NCBI GenBank assembly: GCA_018398575.1
Contig: JAGTXZ010000019.1
Span: 124,001 to 188,000 of the forward strand
DNA length: 64,000 nt
DNA from: Ampelomyces quisqualis
Lineage: Eukaryota; Ascomycota; Dothideomycetes; Pleosporales; Phaeosphaeriaceae
Direction of reading: 5' to 3'
Shown here: one piece after another, positions 29,780-43,090 of the stretch
How the letters are laid out: every line of letters begins with the position of its first letter
How positions within the stretch are numbered: the first letter of the stretch is position 1
Notes under the pieces: model-generated
Told to the model about the DNA's origin: nothing
What the model saw: the letters and a program-made list of their open reading frames with translations, nothing else
Database searches by the model: none
Made by a program: the position numbers and the translations under genes

Positions 29780-32318
29780 TAGTGCCTCTCCAATCCTATG
29801 TACTTTTTACGTTCTAATTCCTACTATATATTACGCAAGATATGCTTAAAGCTGTTTTTTAGTTATACCCTCTGATTTTAGGCTGCACACACGTTAATAG
29901 TCCTAAAGTTCCTTCTTTAGAGTATCTAGATATCTACTCTATATTTTTTTCTTATTATTACTTCTTTTTCTATTTTATTATTTATATTATATCTAGTTAC
30001 TACTATATATTATTTCTTTACGCTATACAAATATTTCTACTTTTCTTTTCTTCTTGTAAATAACTAGTAAGCTATCTTCTATAGTCTTTTATACTACTTA
30101 TAAATACTATTTACTTTCTATAAAGTTTAATATATACTAATTAAGTACCTTTTATTAGCTTTATTTTTTGTATACTATAAAATAGTATTTTTCTATAATT
30201 CTATTCTAGAATCTCTATATAATATAAACTTATAATTATTAGAAATCTTATATAAACTATTACTACTATATATAGACTATATTATAAGCTACTATTAATT
30301 TATAGGTAATCTAGTATACCTATATTATTAGGAAAAATCAAGATTTGTCTAGTTAGCCTAGTCGCAGCGACCTGCAGCTACCTAACAGCAATACTATCTA
30401 CTAGACAATTTACTAAAGTTGCTCTACTTACTTCTAGTTACTAGTAACCTAACAGCAACTTAATAGCAAATTGCTTGTATTACTTACGTTACCTGTATTA
30501 CTAGTATTACTAGTGTTACTAGTGTTGCTAGATTTAATAGTTAAGAACTATTAAGTACTATAGCACTAGCAGAACTATATACTATAGCTAGCTACTTATG
30601 TTTTTATACTCTTGTAGCGTAAGCTAACTAAGCTAGTTTCTCTTATCTAGTTATATAGGCTTTTTAATTAAATATAGTATAAACAAATTATACTCTTTTA
30701 AAAGTAGGCTAGCCTAGACACAGCTACTAGGCTTAACATTTTATAGAGTATATATTAGTAAGTACACAACGCGCTCTATATATAGAAAGCTGTAACAGCT
30801 ACTACTACTTATAGAGTAGTAATTATCTTGCTAGTTAGTTATGTTAAGATTAGGTACTATATCTACTAGTGCTACACTATCTACTATAGTAGTCTATATT
30901 ATTACGTTATATTAAGGCTAACCTAATAGTATTTACGCGTTATACTAGTAAAAGTATATTTAGTTCTTATAACATTTATATTACTTACTATTTATAACTA
31001 CTTAATAATACTTTATTTCTTCTTTATACTATTACACTAACCTATTACACTTATCTAGTTCTAGTTACTATTTTTCTTTAGTTAAGGCAATTACGTTAAG
31101 TATGTTACCTTTAATTACAATATTATAGGCCTGTGTTACAAATTCTTCTTATACGTCTTTTGCTACAATACTCTAGCTACCTCTATAGTTCTTAAACTAT
31201 AGCTGTTTATTTACCTTATAAAGGTATTCTAGTGTAAGTTTATCTATATATCTATACTCTTTTAGCAAAACATCTTTTACTTTACTTAATACTTTACGCA
31301 TACATATATAGATAGTATTCTATACAAGTTATTATATATTATATTATATTTAGACTTACTTATATTATTAGTGTCTCTATATAGGACTTTTTCTTCCTCT
31401 CTAACGTTCTTCTTTCTATTCTTTTCTATTAAGCAGTTTACCTTCTCTTTCTCTTTGTTATTATAATTGTCTATAAGCGTATTATAGCAATCTTGCTTCT
31501 CTTCTGTATAGTTAGCTAGAATATTATCTACGTTATTGTTATAAGTATTCTTTAGCACTAAAATGTTAGCTCTATTGTTTTCTTATTAGTTTGTGTATAC
31601 AGCAATATCCTGTTATATATTATTCTATATAAGAATCTATTAAATACCTTCTAGGTTCTTCTATTTTTTACAAATAGTATTACAGTAGTCTGCTTTTTAT
31701 TAGCTAATACTATATATAGAACTTGCAACATACTTTCTATAGTGTGTCTATAAAAGAGTATAGTTTTCCTAGTGCTATTGTTATTAAATTCTCTTATTAT
31801 ATTAAATATAACTAAGCCTATTAGTACTACTATATTTGCACTTAGTTTATTAAACTTCTCTTAATTCCTAGTTATTACAGCAATACTCTATTTCCTATTA
31901 TTATAGAATAACTGTACTATTACTACTGCAAGACTAAAGTTTAGAAATCTAGTAGATTTAGGCTGTCTTTAGTTAGCTAGTATAGCTGTTTTAGAAGTGT
32001 ACTTGTATTCTTTAGGTCTTATAGTAGGTAAACAAAGTCTTTAAGCAGTTTACTAAGCTTAAGAACCTATCTGTCTAGGTAGTTTAATATATAAGCACTA
32101 GTAATTTCTAGTTATTTTTACTTTATTACGTAGGTCTATAAGTTACTGTATATGTCTAGCATCTAAGCGCCTACTATTAGCTACTATTCTTAGTAGGCTG
32201 CAACAGTACTTATATAGCAGGCAGCTTCTTTATATAATATTAAGCTAATATGCAATTAAACTAATAATAGTAGAGTATTCTATACTTCTGTCTAAGCGTC
32301 TAGTAGTATTTAGGCGTA
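29780..32318. repeat. AT-rich RIP tract, mostly unidentifiable
   Basis: Very AT-rich with stops in all frames. The only recognisable piece is an inverted partial copy of the foldback element at 30326-30540. A 90-codon ORF at 31286-31558 (minus) is Asn/Lys/Glu low-complexity and looks like chance in AT-rich DNA. Confidence 0.75.
30326..30540 (-). repeat. Inverted partial copy of the foldback element (right end)
   Basis: Reads TTAGGAAAAATCAAGATTTG at its left, the reverse complement of the closing end of the element at 32319-33165, and follows it inwards for about 200 bp (including the ACTAGACAATT word and the stepped GTTGCTAGT repeats). It is more RIP-mutated than the 32.3-kb copy. Confidence 0.7.
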
Positions 32319-33165
32319 CGTTAGGAAAACACAACGTTAGTAACATCTGCGATATTAGCAACACTGTTAACACAACTGTACTGCTAGCTACTAGATAGTT
32401 CTTAACTGTGCTTAACTGTCCCTAGAGTTTCCTATTTGTTCTGGCTGCCTAATTAGACTGAAACGCTCAAATTGATCTACCTGATCCACTGGACCCACCT
32501 GCCCCACCCGCGCAATTACGTAATTATCCTAAAAACCTAAAATATAGAGCTTAATTCCCTCTTTAAAACGCACTATTTAGAAATTTTATAGCTGCTCTAG
32601 TTGCTGAGATGCACAGCAGTGAAGTTTGTAACTTTTTAATGTTCTTTGCCAAGGCTTGTTTTCGCTAAAGCTCTAGCACTTTAACTAGATAATATATTAT
32701 ATTTTTTTTTAAAACAAATAGTAACTAAAGTGTAGATTTTACTCTAGGACTATTTCATTTTAATATATTATAGTGTGGGCGTTAAGATCTATTGTGTTGA
32801 ACGTACTTTAAAGTTTTTTTAAAAAAGTTTATAACTTTAACGCGCTATATCTCAATAACTAGAGTAGCTAAAAAAAATCTGAATAGTGCATTTTAAAGAG
32901 GGAATTCCGCTCTACATTTTGTATTTTTAGGTTACTTACGTAATCATGAAAATACAGCAATACAGTCACGTGAGTAAAATTAGCAACATTAGCGACACTA
33001 GCAACACTAGCAACACTAGCAACACTGTTAGGTTGCTGTCAGGTTGCTAGCAACCAGAAGTGAGTAGAGCGACTTTGGCGAATTGTCTAGTAGATAGTAT
33101 TACTGTTGGGCCGCCGCAAGTTGCAGCGATTAGGCCAATTAGATTAATCTTGAATTTTCCTAACG
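32319..33165. mobile_element. 847-bp foldback-type element with 11-bp TIRs and TA target duplication
   Basis: Begins CGTTAGGAAAA and ends TTTTCCTAACG, perfect 11-bp terminal inverted repeats, flanked by TA on both sides (32317-32318 and 33166-33167), as for Tc1/mariner/pogo-class insertions. Internally 32513-32610 is the reverse complement of about 32850-32940 (sharing CTAAAATATAGAGC-like and TTCCCTCTTTAAAA words), so a long hairpin can form. It keeps TCA, CCA, TGA and TGG words that its surroundings have lost, so it was less affected by RIP or arrived later. Stepped repeats of GCAACACTA occur near 32990-33040. There is no coding capacity: non-autonomous. Confidence 0.8.
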
Positions 33166-34080
33166 TATATATGCCTACGTGTATTAAGCTATAGTGTTAT
33201 TACTATACTATATAGTGTCTTTCTATTATTAGTAAGTAGTTGCGTTACTAGGATAACTCTTGCCTTCTCTAGTATAGTCTTATTTTCTAGTAACACACTT
33301 TCCTTTGCCTAGCGTTTTTCTTTCTTCTATAGTAGTAACTTAAATAGGTCTATACTAGATAAGAAGAGTTGCAACTCTATAATAGTTAGAACTACTTAAT
33401 TATGTATAATAAGGCATTTTCCTATAATATAACAGCCTTAAGTCTAATAGTAGTTCTCTTTTAACTACTAACGTTTTCTATATATTAGTTTTATAGGTTT
33501 TTAGTTTGTGTTAGCTTGTTATGCTTATGCTACTGCTACGTCTAGATTCTTCTTGTTAACAAGCAAGTAAGGCTATAGATCTAGAAGTGTATAGTATTTA
33601 ATCTCTAGGCTATCTTATTAAGTAACTTTTTAGTTAGGCTAGTATAGTAGTTAGTTATACTTTTGTTTTAATTCTAGAGTTAAGGCTTAAAGACAGTAGC
33701 GTTAGAGTCTAGACAGTTTTTAGTTTCTGAAGCGTCTTAGTTTTTAGTATATTAGTTCTAGAGTTACATCTTCTAAGAGCCTAACCTTTATACTATTATT
33801 TGTTAGTGCTTGTTTTAGCGCTTGTTTAGACAGAGACATAGTATACTACTAACATTACTTAAATTTACTACTTAGTACAGAGTATACAGAGTAAGCGCTT
33901 ACTCTTTAAATGTTAAAAAACTATTAGTAAGGGTAGTAGAAGTAAGTAATGTGTGTAGTGCAACAGAGTTTTTACTTTACAAGTATAAGTAGGGTTTTTG
34001 TAACATATACAGTCTAATATTACCTTAAATTCTGCTAGAGTATAGTAGTTAAGCTATTTAATTAGATAGCCTCTTATCCT

Positions 34081-34440
34081 TAACTACGTGCTAGCGTACA
34101 CAACAGTTATCTACTATTAGCATAAATAGTTATGCGCGTAATACAAGTAACTAGGCCCTTCTCTATCTTTAACTATATACTAGCGTATATAACAGTTGTT
34201 TACTATTAGTATAAATAGTTATACGCGTGATATAAGTAATTAGGTGCTTTTTTGTCTTTAACTAAATGTTAGCGTACATAATAGTTATCTACTATTAGCA
34301 TAAATAGTAGTGCGCGCAATATAGGCAATTAAGTGCTCTTTTATCTTTTTGTTCTCTACTAAATATTAGCGTACACAATAGTTATCTACTATTAGTATAA
34401 ATAGTTATGCGCGCAATATAGGCGATCTAGTAGCTCTATA
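34081..34440. repeat. Tandem array, four copies of an 89-97-bp unit
   Basis: Units start at 34081, 34170, 34259 and 34356. Each carries the words TAGCGTA, TCTACTATTAG, ATAAATAGT and GCGC. Copies differ by C/T and G/A transitions and one small insertion in the last unit. Confidence 0.8.
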
Positions 34441-35759
34441 TACAGAAAACTATTTACCTAGTAAGTTGTTAGTATAGATCTAGTATACTACTATGCTAGT
34501 TATGTTTGTAGTTTAATTGTAAATAACGCCTAGTATATTTTTAATGTAACTGTCTCTTGTAATGCGCTGTGCTAGCGTGCCTTTGTAGATATCTATATTT
34601 GCGCCTATTTATCTTCTTTCTTTGTATAGTAATATATACTATTGCATTTACTTTTAAAGCCTAATTTATACTCTAATGTCTGTATAAACAAATTGTAATT
34701 AAGGTTGTTAATATACTTGTCTATTGCTAGCAGGTTATAGTGTGTATATAACAGCTAGTTTGTCCTAATAAGGGTGTGCTTGTTTTTAGTTGTGTTTAAC
34801 ACTAATATAGTTGTTATGTTAGAGGTAATTTATATTATACTTAACTCTTTATTAACTGTTTCTATTATCTTTCTACGCAGGTTTCTATCTAGCAAAGCTT
34901 ACTCCTAATTGTTATTTAGTTTAGTTTTATTCTATTACAAGCGTATCTATTAGGCTGCGTTATAGTTATATTAGATAGTAAAGTGTGTAATTGTTTAGAT
35001 AAGGCAACTGTTAGCTATATTCTATAGTAGTCTGTTCTGTTGTAATGCAATTACTCTTATAATTTACTATAGGTATTCTTTTACTGTAGTTGTCTATAGA
35101 GAATAGCCTAGTATCTTCTACCTTCTTATCTCTTGTTCTATGTTAGAGTATATTAAGTTATATTCTTTTACTATTAGTTGCATTATATTGCATATGCTGT
35201 CTTTTAACAATTATATCTAGTGTTACTGCAGTAGTGCTATCTTCTTGTCTACACTAACTAGTAATTCTAGGTAACTGTTGTAATATTTCTATAATACTTG
35301 CGTATATAGATAAGAGTTGCTATTATTACGCGTTTGTAGTAGTGTATAGTGTATAGTAAAGAGGTTGCGTTAGTAGCCTTACGCTACAGTCTTATGTTAT
35401 AGCGCTTGTTATATTAGCAGGTTTACGTTCTATTAGGTAGGCTAAAGTAATAGTAGAGCTATTGTTAGATATACAATTCTATTTACTGTATCTAACGCTA
35501 TATACTAGTTGTCTTACTATACTTACTTCTGTTTATAATTCTACACTATGCGTGTCTAGTCTTAATTAAATGTAAAAGAATATAGTCTATTATATTTGTC
35601 TTAATTAATGTAATTATTTATATAATAAGAAACAGGAACCTTATTATTAAGTGTAGGTAGATTCTTTAGTACTAAGTATATAGAGTAAATAATAGTTGTT
35701 ATATTATATACCTTAAATGCTTATAATATGCGTTGCTTAGTCTTTATACTATATATATA

Positions 35760-36560
35760 GCAGCGCATATCTAGCATCTCTGTTATGTTATTAATTTAAC
35801 TATTATTATTAAACGCTATAACCTTATAGAAGGCACTTATATACTTATATTTCTTTCTATCCTTATCTTAGTATTTGTTATTAATAAATGTAAGTATTAG
35901 GTGCACCTAAGCTGCAGCTCTACTATTTGCAATAGTCTAAGATAGTTACGTGTAGTTCTTTTATTTAAACTCTTGTACCTATATGTAATCTTTGCGCTAT
36001 TTTCTAGTCTTATGCTAGTTAGGCGCGTATTATACAATATTTTCTTTGTAATGTTTAGAGTTATTGTAGCGTTTACCTAATAGCTTTAAGCATTTTATAA
36101 AGGAGTATATTTTTACATTTATTCTATTTACTTAGTAAGAGTTAGAGTCTTGTCTATCTTTATTATATAGAGTAATAAGGCAGCTAGTTACCTTCTAATA
36201 GTAGTATTAGACAAATACTGCAGTAGTATGTGTAAAGTCTAGTAATGTAATATGTGCAGTAACCTTACTAAAGAGTAGTATAATAGAATTTAGTAACATG
36301 CCTAGTATAGACTATCTAAGTTGTTTAAATAGTATTACTGTTAACATGCTTGTAGTAAAGGTATGTTTGCGCTAGTTAGCAGTAGTACACTATTAACTTT
36401 AGTCTATAACTATCTTATGTTTAAATGCTATAAGCGCAAGCTATTTAGAGTTATAGAAGTAGATCTGCGTAAGAAAATCTCTCTTGTTTAGTATTAGGTA
36501 GAATTGTTTTACTATTATAATATAGTAGGCCTTACTATTTATTCTAGTATATATACTATT
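35760..36560 (-). pseudogene. Unidentified large-protein relic, RIP-mutated
   Basis: A single minus-strand frame, reading TAA/TAG as mutated Gln/Trp codons, stays protein-like over about 260 codons, with stretches such as NRINVKIYSFIKCLKLLGKR, NNSKHYKENIV, RKDYIQVQEFK-like and VHLILTFINNKY. I do not recognise it. It may be a transposon-encoded protein such as a large transposase or helicase accessory. Confidence 0.3.
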
Positions 36561-39556
36561 AAGAGCTCTATATATATAGATATTATTAATAATATAGGTT
36601 AGCGCGTGCTATTTAGAGTAGTTAAAATCCTTTTCTTTTTCTTGCGTCTATCTAAAAGGTTAAAACTCTTCTTTAAAAACATCTATTTGTTTAATAGCTA
36701 ACAACATATACTCTAACGTGTTTTTGTTATAACTCTTATATTATAAGAGTACTAGTAGATTGCACGTAGCTTAGATAAAATGCAACACGTATAGTGCCTT
36801 AGTTGCTAGTAGAAAGGACACTACTACTACAAATTAGTAAATTACTGCTTTTTGTTCTACGCTAGTCTACTGTAATACTTTTGTAAAAGCTCTCTTGTTA
36901 TTAAACTGTTTTAGTCTAGTATTATGCTTAACTTAGCAAAACCTTTTATTTAACTAGGCACAGCTGTTATCTTCTACTACTAGAACTGCAGCACTATTTT
37001 AGCTCTTCTTTTGTCTAAAGTATATATCTATTAGCATGTCTTCTGTAAATTCTAATATCTTTATAACTAACCTCTTAAGTACTAGATATAATATATCTGT
37101 AGCTAATAACTTATATATATTAAAGTTGTAGTAATTTTAGCTAAAGCACTCTACTAGATAAACGTAATCCTTATATCTTTTATTAAGACAATAACTCTAT
37201 TACAAGCGTGTATACTCTTTTATTTGCTACAGATATTTGTTACACAAGTTCTCTTGTTTGTCTAGTAGTACTATACATTAAGTATAGTGTTTGTTTTTCT
37301 TTACACCTATTAGTAGCACTTGCTCTTTATAGTTAGCTAGAATTACACAAATAGTTAAGTAACACTATTACATCTGTTAGTTAGCATACTCTAGCTATAT
37401 GCTGTATTTAGCAGCTTCTTTAAGTGCTGTAGTTACTAGTTAGCGTCTGTTTTCTACAGTAACCTTCTATTATTAACGCTGTAGTTAATACTTACGCGAC
37501 AATAGTTTACCTATGCAGTAATAATATACTTTACTCTTTAGAATAGAATCTAAGAGCTTAGCTATTAAGATAAATCTAGCTAGTAGTGTCCTAGGTATTA
37601 TTCTGCGTTATTATGCCTTACAGTTAAGATTTCTAATAGTAATATATACTAGCTATGCTGCTACATTACTAGATATTATAAACAACTATATTTTGTCTAC
37701 TACTAGTATAACTAGCATAAGAGTTGCACTATTTAGCAAGCGCTATTATATTAACTACTACTAATCTTCTAAGTATAGTTTGTAATATACTCTTATAGGT
37801 TTATTAGGCATGCTTGTAAAAGAACAGCTAAGTGCATAAACTATCTTGTTAGCAAATAAGCAATAACTAAGTATAAAGGTAATCTATAATATAATATCCT
37901 AGTATATAAATATATATTAGTTAGGTTAGAGGTTTAGTAACTTAGATGTAATTGCTACGTCCTTTTATATCTATACGTTGTCTTATAGCCTAGATTAAAT
38001 GTTTAACATAGCCTACTGCTACTAGCGCTCTAATTAGAACTGCAGCTATAAATGTAGCTTATGTAGCTATATGTTAGTAAAGAGGCTATTAATGTTACTT
38101 AATGTGTATTTTATACTTTGCAGCTATAATGCAAATGCTAGTGCAAAAAGAGAACTAAAGGGCTCTACTATGTTATTTCTATTAGTATTAGCACGCGTAT
38201 ACTGTTTAGCTGCGTGTAGCCTACTACTTTACGTCTGCTATTTCTAAACTAAAGGGTTTACTAGTGTGCTGTCTACTTACTGTCTTAAACAGCTTATCCT
38301 ATCTTTGTGTAGACGCTAATATTAGGCCTATCTGCCTTATTACTTTATATTTAGCTAGAGTATAGTTGCGTTTACATAAGGTGTTGCTGTATAAAGCAGG
38401 TACTGTGTTGTCTAGAGTAGTATCTATTGCGTTACAGCTATTAGGGCTGTGCTATTATATTATAGTGTTAGGGGTTATAACTAGCGTATTGTTAGGTAGC
38501 AGGTAGCAATGCGTCTAGCATTAAGCACTATGTTTAACAAGTTCTACGTATATCTTAGTGTAAAAGCTATACAGTATATATATACAATTTATTACTAATT
38601 TATTTATATATAACTCTATAGTTTAGATATAAGAAGACTAAGTGTATAAAAACAGTATTAATATTAGTTACGTAGTGTTAAGGTAGTTACTAGCAGCATC
38701 TATCTTGTGCTGCACAGTCTATTGTCTATAGTAGTTTACTAAAGTCTACTGTAGCTAACAGTTACTTAACCTGTGTACAGAACTATGCTAATAGTTTTAG
38801 GCGCAATAACTAATATTTTTCTTTTCTTTAATATTTTTTATTACTCTAATAACTGTTACATTATTACACTAGAGCTTACTTGCTAGTGTTAACAACTAGA
38901 TTAGTTAGGCTAGCTAACACAGCTTAATAAAGATTAATATTAATAATAATTCTTACGCTAAAAAATATTAACACCTTAAAATAAATAAGTTACTGCGCGC
39001 TTAGAATATATATAGTAAAACCTAAACACCTAAAAAGGTAAGTATACCTGTAAGTAGACACGTACAAGGTTTAAAAGTATAAAAAAAATAGACTAGTAGC
39101 TCTAGTAGCCTAATATACAACTTGTACTAAGGTAGCTAGGCTTAGTACAGATAGAAGTAGGTAGAATAGTATACTATATATACTATAGGTAAGACTAGTA
39201 ACAGGCGTAGGCAATTACTTAACAGTAAGAAATAATAAGTATAATTTATATATAGTGTTAACTAATATTCTAAGCAGCTAGTATATTTAATCTTTTCTAG
39301 TTTTAAAATACCTACAGATCTAATTTATATTCTTTCTCTAGCACAGTATAGGATAGTTATCTACTAGAGACTACTGTTTTAACTTACTCTAATATGCAAA
39401 TACAACAAGAGCTAAATAGTAACAAAGACTGTTAATAAACTGCTATATATTAAACGCATCTATGTGCTGCTTACTCTTAAACTATTAGCGCTAATAAAGT
39501 ATATAATAGCCTTACTAGCTAGCTACTTTCTACCTCTTGCTATATATACGTTTTCT

Positions 39557-39862
39557 TAACCTTAAAACTAGAGATAAATTTACTTATATGTCTCTAGTCT
39601 TAGGGTTAAGGTAATAGTCTTTTGTTAAAACATATATAGAACTTAGTGTTATTTTTATCTATTATATACTTGCGCCTTCTTACACTTTTCTAACCTTAAA
39701 ACTAGAGATAAATTTACTTATATGTCTCTAGTCTTAAGGTTAAGGTAACAGTCTTTTGTTAAAATATATATAGAACTTAGTATTATTTTTATCTATTATA
39801 CACTTGCGCCTCTTTACACTTTCCTAACTTTAAAACTAGAGATAAATTTACCTATATGCCTA
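39557..39862. repeat. Tandem array, 2.3 copies of a 134-bp unit
   Basis: The unit begins TAACCTTAAAACTAGAGATA at 39557 and 39691, and a partial third begins at 39825. Each full unit contains a small inverted pair (CTAGAGATAAATTTAC and TCTCTAGTCTTA). Confidence 0.8.
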
Positions 39863-40146
39863 TATATGCAGCTGCTTCTTAACATATAACTTATACTTCT
39901 AATTTAATATTGCTGTCTTTATATATATATTCTTTGTAAGTCTAAAAGACTTAATTCTTTATTATATTTTTATTCTTACAAAACTAAAACTATACCTATT
40001 ACGTCTATATATTTATATAGTTTAAAAATCTAGAACTAAGCTTTACTATGTTGTTAGCACTACACTTGCGCTACTTCTTAGCTTACTAGTATAAAAGCAA
40101 ATTTATATCTTAAATAGACTCTTTAGTAGCTGTTTAGATATTGTAG

Positions 40147-40613
40147 CTTAACTAAGATACCTTATAACATGTTTAATAACAAGAATCTCTATAACAACAG
40201 CTACAATAGTATCTTAGAGTGCATATTAATAACTTAGCTTAACTTAAAAGCGCTGTTGTTACAACAACTTTATAATGTCCTACAACACTATTACTTAACT
40301 AAGATACTTTATAGCGTATTTAAAAGCAAGGATCTCTATAATAACAGCTATAATAGCATTCTAGTGCGCATATTAACAACTTAGCCTAACTTAAAAGCGC
40401 TGTTATTGCAATAACTTTGTTATATTCTATAATACTATTACTTAACTAAGATACTTTATAGCGTGTTCAAAAGCAAGGATCTCTACAATAATAACTACAA
40501 TAGCATTCTAGTGCGCACATTAACAACTTAGCCTAACTTAAGAGCGCTGTTATTATAACAACTTTATTATATCCTATAATATACATTAACAACTTAGCCT
40601 AACTTAAGAACGC
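40147..40613. repeat. Tandem array, about 3.2 copies of a 147-bp unit
   Basis: The unit begins CTTAACTAAGATACTTTATA (first copy slightly different) at 40147, 40294 and 40441; a shortened piece (CATTAACAACTTAGCCTAAC) follows to 40613. Differences are nearly all transitions. Confidence 0.85.
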
Positions 40614-41209
40614 AATTCTTATACTATTAAGTAACTAAAAGATATTAGAGATACAACTACAATTTATATACTTTTGTCTATATATTGTTACAGGCAAAAA
40701 TAAAGAATAACGTAGAGTTGCAGTTGTTTGTTAGAATATCTCTATTTTAGCACTCTTATTAGGCTCTTTAACAGCAAAGCCTACCTAAGTAGCTGCAACC
40801 TCTCTTATACTATATATAATGTATTTCTATTAGACCTTACAAGCAGCAATCTAACGTCTAGATATTAAGATATTCTAACTATAACTTATATAACATTAAG
40901 TCTCCTATTATTACTAAGCTTTAGTATAGCTTTAAGAACTTCTATTAACGTAAAGAAGTTACGCGCATTAAACTTATCTACACTAAAATGCTGCTAGCTA
41001 GTAACAAAAAGAATACCTACTACACTAGTAGGTATAACTAAGACTTTAAAGAATACTTATATAAATTAAAATAACAGGCCTATATTTGTTTATCTTAGAG
41101 ACGCTTAGCAGAGAAGAACATACATAAAAGGTAATACGCAATACTTTATAAATCTTATATATAGTATATAAGGTAGCAAACACTTTAAACGTATTAATCT
41201 CTACAATTA

Positions 41210-41598
41210 GGCTTTTCTAACAACTAGTAGCTACAGTTGCGTTATACTGTTAGCAACTATTATTTACTAGAGAATACTACTAGTACTATACGCTACCTAC
41301 TACTATAGTAGGCTCTTCTAACAACTAGCAGCTACAGTTGCGTTGCACTATTAGTAACTATTATCTACTAGAGAATACTACTAGTACTGTACGCAACCTA
41401 CTACTACAGTAGGCTCTTTTAACTACTAGCAGCTACAGTTGCGTTGTACTATCTACAACTATTATCTACTAGAGAATACTACTAGTGCTATACGCAACCT
41501 ACTACTACAGCAGGCTCTTTTAATAACTAGTAGCTACAATTACGTTGCACTATCTATAACTATTATCTACTAAAGAGTACTATTAGTATTAATTGCAA
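41210..41598. repeat. Tandem array, four copies of a 101-bp unit
   Basis: Unit starts at 41210, 41311, 41412 and 41513, each opening GGCTCTT or GGCTTTT, with AGTAGCTACAGTTGCGTT-like and TCTACTAGAGAATACTAC words. The spacing is exactly 101 bp in each step. Confidence 0.88.
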
Positions 41599-41949
41599 GC
41601 TATCTACTATAAGAAGCACTTAGAGTAACTAATTAGTACTACAATAATACTAGCATAGGTTTAAGGCTAAGTTTAGATTTTGTTTTATATTAAATACTAT
41701 AAGTAGCTACTAGAGTATTAGCATACGCAAGTATATTATCTTTACTATATTAGATAGTAGATTGCTTATTATAAATATATCTAGTTTCTACAGTTATTCT
41801 ACTACTACAATATTAAGCCTATATTATCTAGTTTATAGATAGGTTAAGGTCTAACGCTTAACTAGTAACACAGTTATGCCTAGACTATTACAAAATATGT
41901 TAAGGTTTGCAAACATAAGGTATTGTTTCTATATTTAACACTATAACAA

Positions 41950-43090
41950 CTTACTATATAGGCTACTAGAGCCTTTTACTACTATGTATAACTAAATAAT
42001 GTAACTAATATTCTCTTAATAAGGCAAGAATACCTAGACAGCAACAAAACTAAATACACTAGCTATAACTACGCGCATAATAGGCGTCTGCAATAGAAAA
42101 CTCTTAAGGCAGCTCTAAATAAATAGTATATAGAGTTGCAGGCAGCTTGCGTTAATGTTACTAATAACATAATTTGCAAAACTGCATGTTAACTTTAGTA
42201 ACAGCTGCCTAAATACAATAGCTACAAAATACTAGAGTTTAATAACAGATAGCTTACTATATATAAATAACAACACAGCGTATAGTTATATAAATAGTTT
42301 GCAAAAACAGTAGGTAACTATAGCAGTATAACAGTTAAGGACACTAAGCTTACAATAGAAGAGATTTGCAACGTAGTAAGTAGATACGCGCCTAAGGATT
42401 TATATAATATAGATAAGGCTAGCATATACTAGAAATACTTACTCTAATATACGTTAGCAGACAATCTAGAAGCTAGACCTAGACTAAATAGAGAGTATAT
42501 AACTAGTGTGCTGTACATAAACGCAGATAGCTTAGACTAAGTACTTCTATAGTTTATAAGATTCTTTAACTACATAACTTATATAAATAGTAAGAAGAAC
42601 CTAAACATTTGTAGTCTTAGTTATGTCTATTAGGACAATAATTCTACCTAGATAGACACTAACATTATGCTAGAATAGCTAAAATAGTTTAATAACTATA
42701 TAAATAAACAAGTATTATTACTAATTAACAGGTTCTTGCCTTACAAACACGCAGTAGCTAAGCTTTAAATAAGCTGCTAATTGCTGCAAAACGTTTAGTA
42801 TGTATAGTGTTAATGTACTGCAAGCTTATTATAGCAATAGAAGTTATAATACTTACTAATATAATAGAGTTATATTCCTGCCTACAGGTAGCACAACATT
42901 ATACTAACTAATAGACTAAGGTATTACCTGTGCATAGAAGGCTAAAGTCTGCGCCTATTTCCTATACTTTGTAGTAGAGAAAAGTATAATAGGCAAATAT
43001 CTTACTAAGACAATAAATATTATCTACACTATTTGCTAGAAATATTGCGCGTAGTATAACAAGATAAAAGCTAAGACTATATGCAGTAGC
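41950..43090 (+). pseudogene. Pogo/Tigger-type (DDE_1) transposase relic, RIP-mutated
   Basis: One plus-strand frame keeps a transposase-like order despite many TAA/TAG stops: SITVKDTKLTIEEICNVVSR (about 42331-42390), YAPKDLYNIDKASIYWKYL-like with the catalytic Asp/Glu area (about 42390-42440), EARPRLNREYITSVLYINAD (about 42470-42530), MLE*LK*F (about 42668-42690) and VLLLINRFLPYKHAVAKL (about 42710-42765), which corresponds to the VLLLxDxFxxH block of pogo/Tigger enzymes, with N for the catalytic D (a G-to-A change). It is non-functional. It lies inside the block bracketed by the inverted element ends. Confidence 0.65.

Larger units (their letters stand above)
33168..39556. repeat. AT-rich RIP tract with tandem array and unidentified minus-strand relic
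   Basis: Stops in every frame. It contains the 89-97-bp tandem array at 34081-34440 and a stretch (about 35760-36560) that keeps a protein-like minus-strand reading. The rest could not be identified by eye. Confidence 0.6.

Noticed and set aside
31286..31558. 90-codon minus-strand ORF, and similar ORFs at 43889, 46345 and 49078
   Set aside because: Low-complexity readings in RIPed AT-rich DNA, antisense to better transposon relics in two cases; chance.
40147..41598. Regularly spaced repeats considered as a CRISPR array
   Set aside because: Units are directly adjacent tandem copies of 101-147 bp without unique spacers, in fungal DNA; they are satellites.
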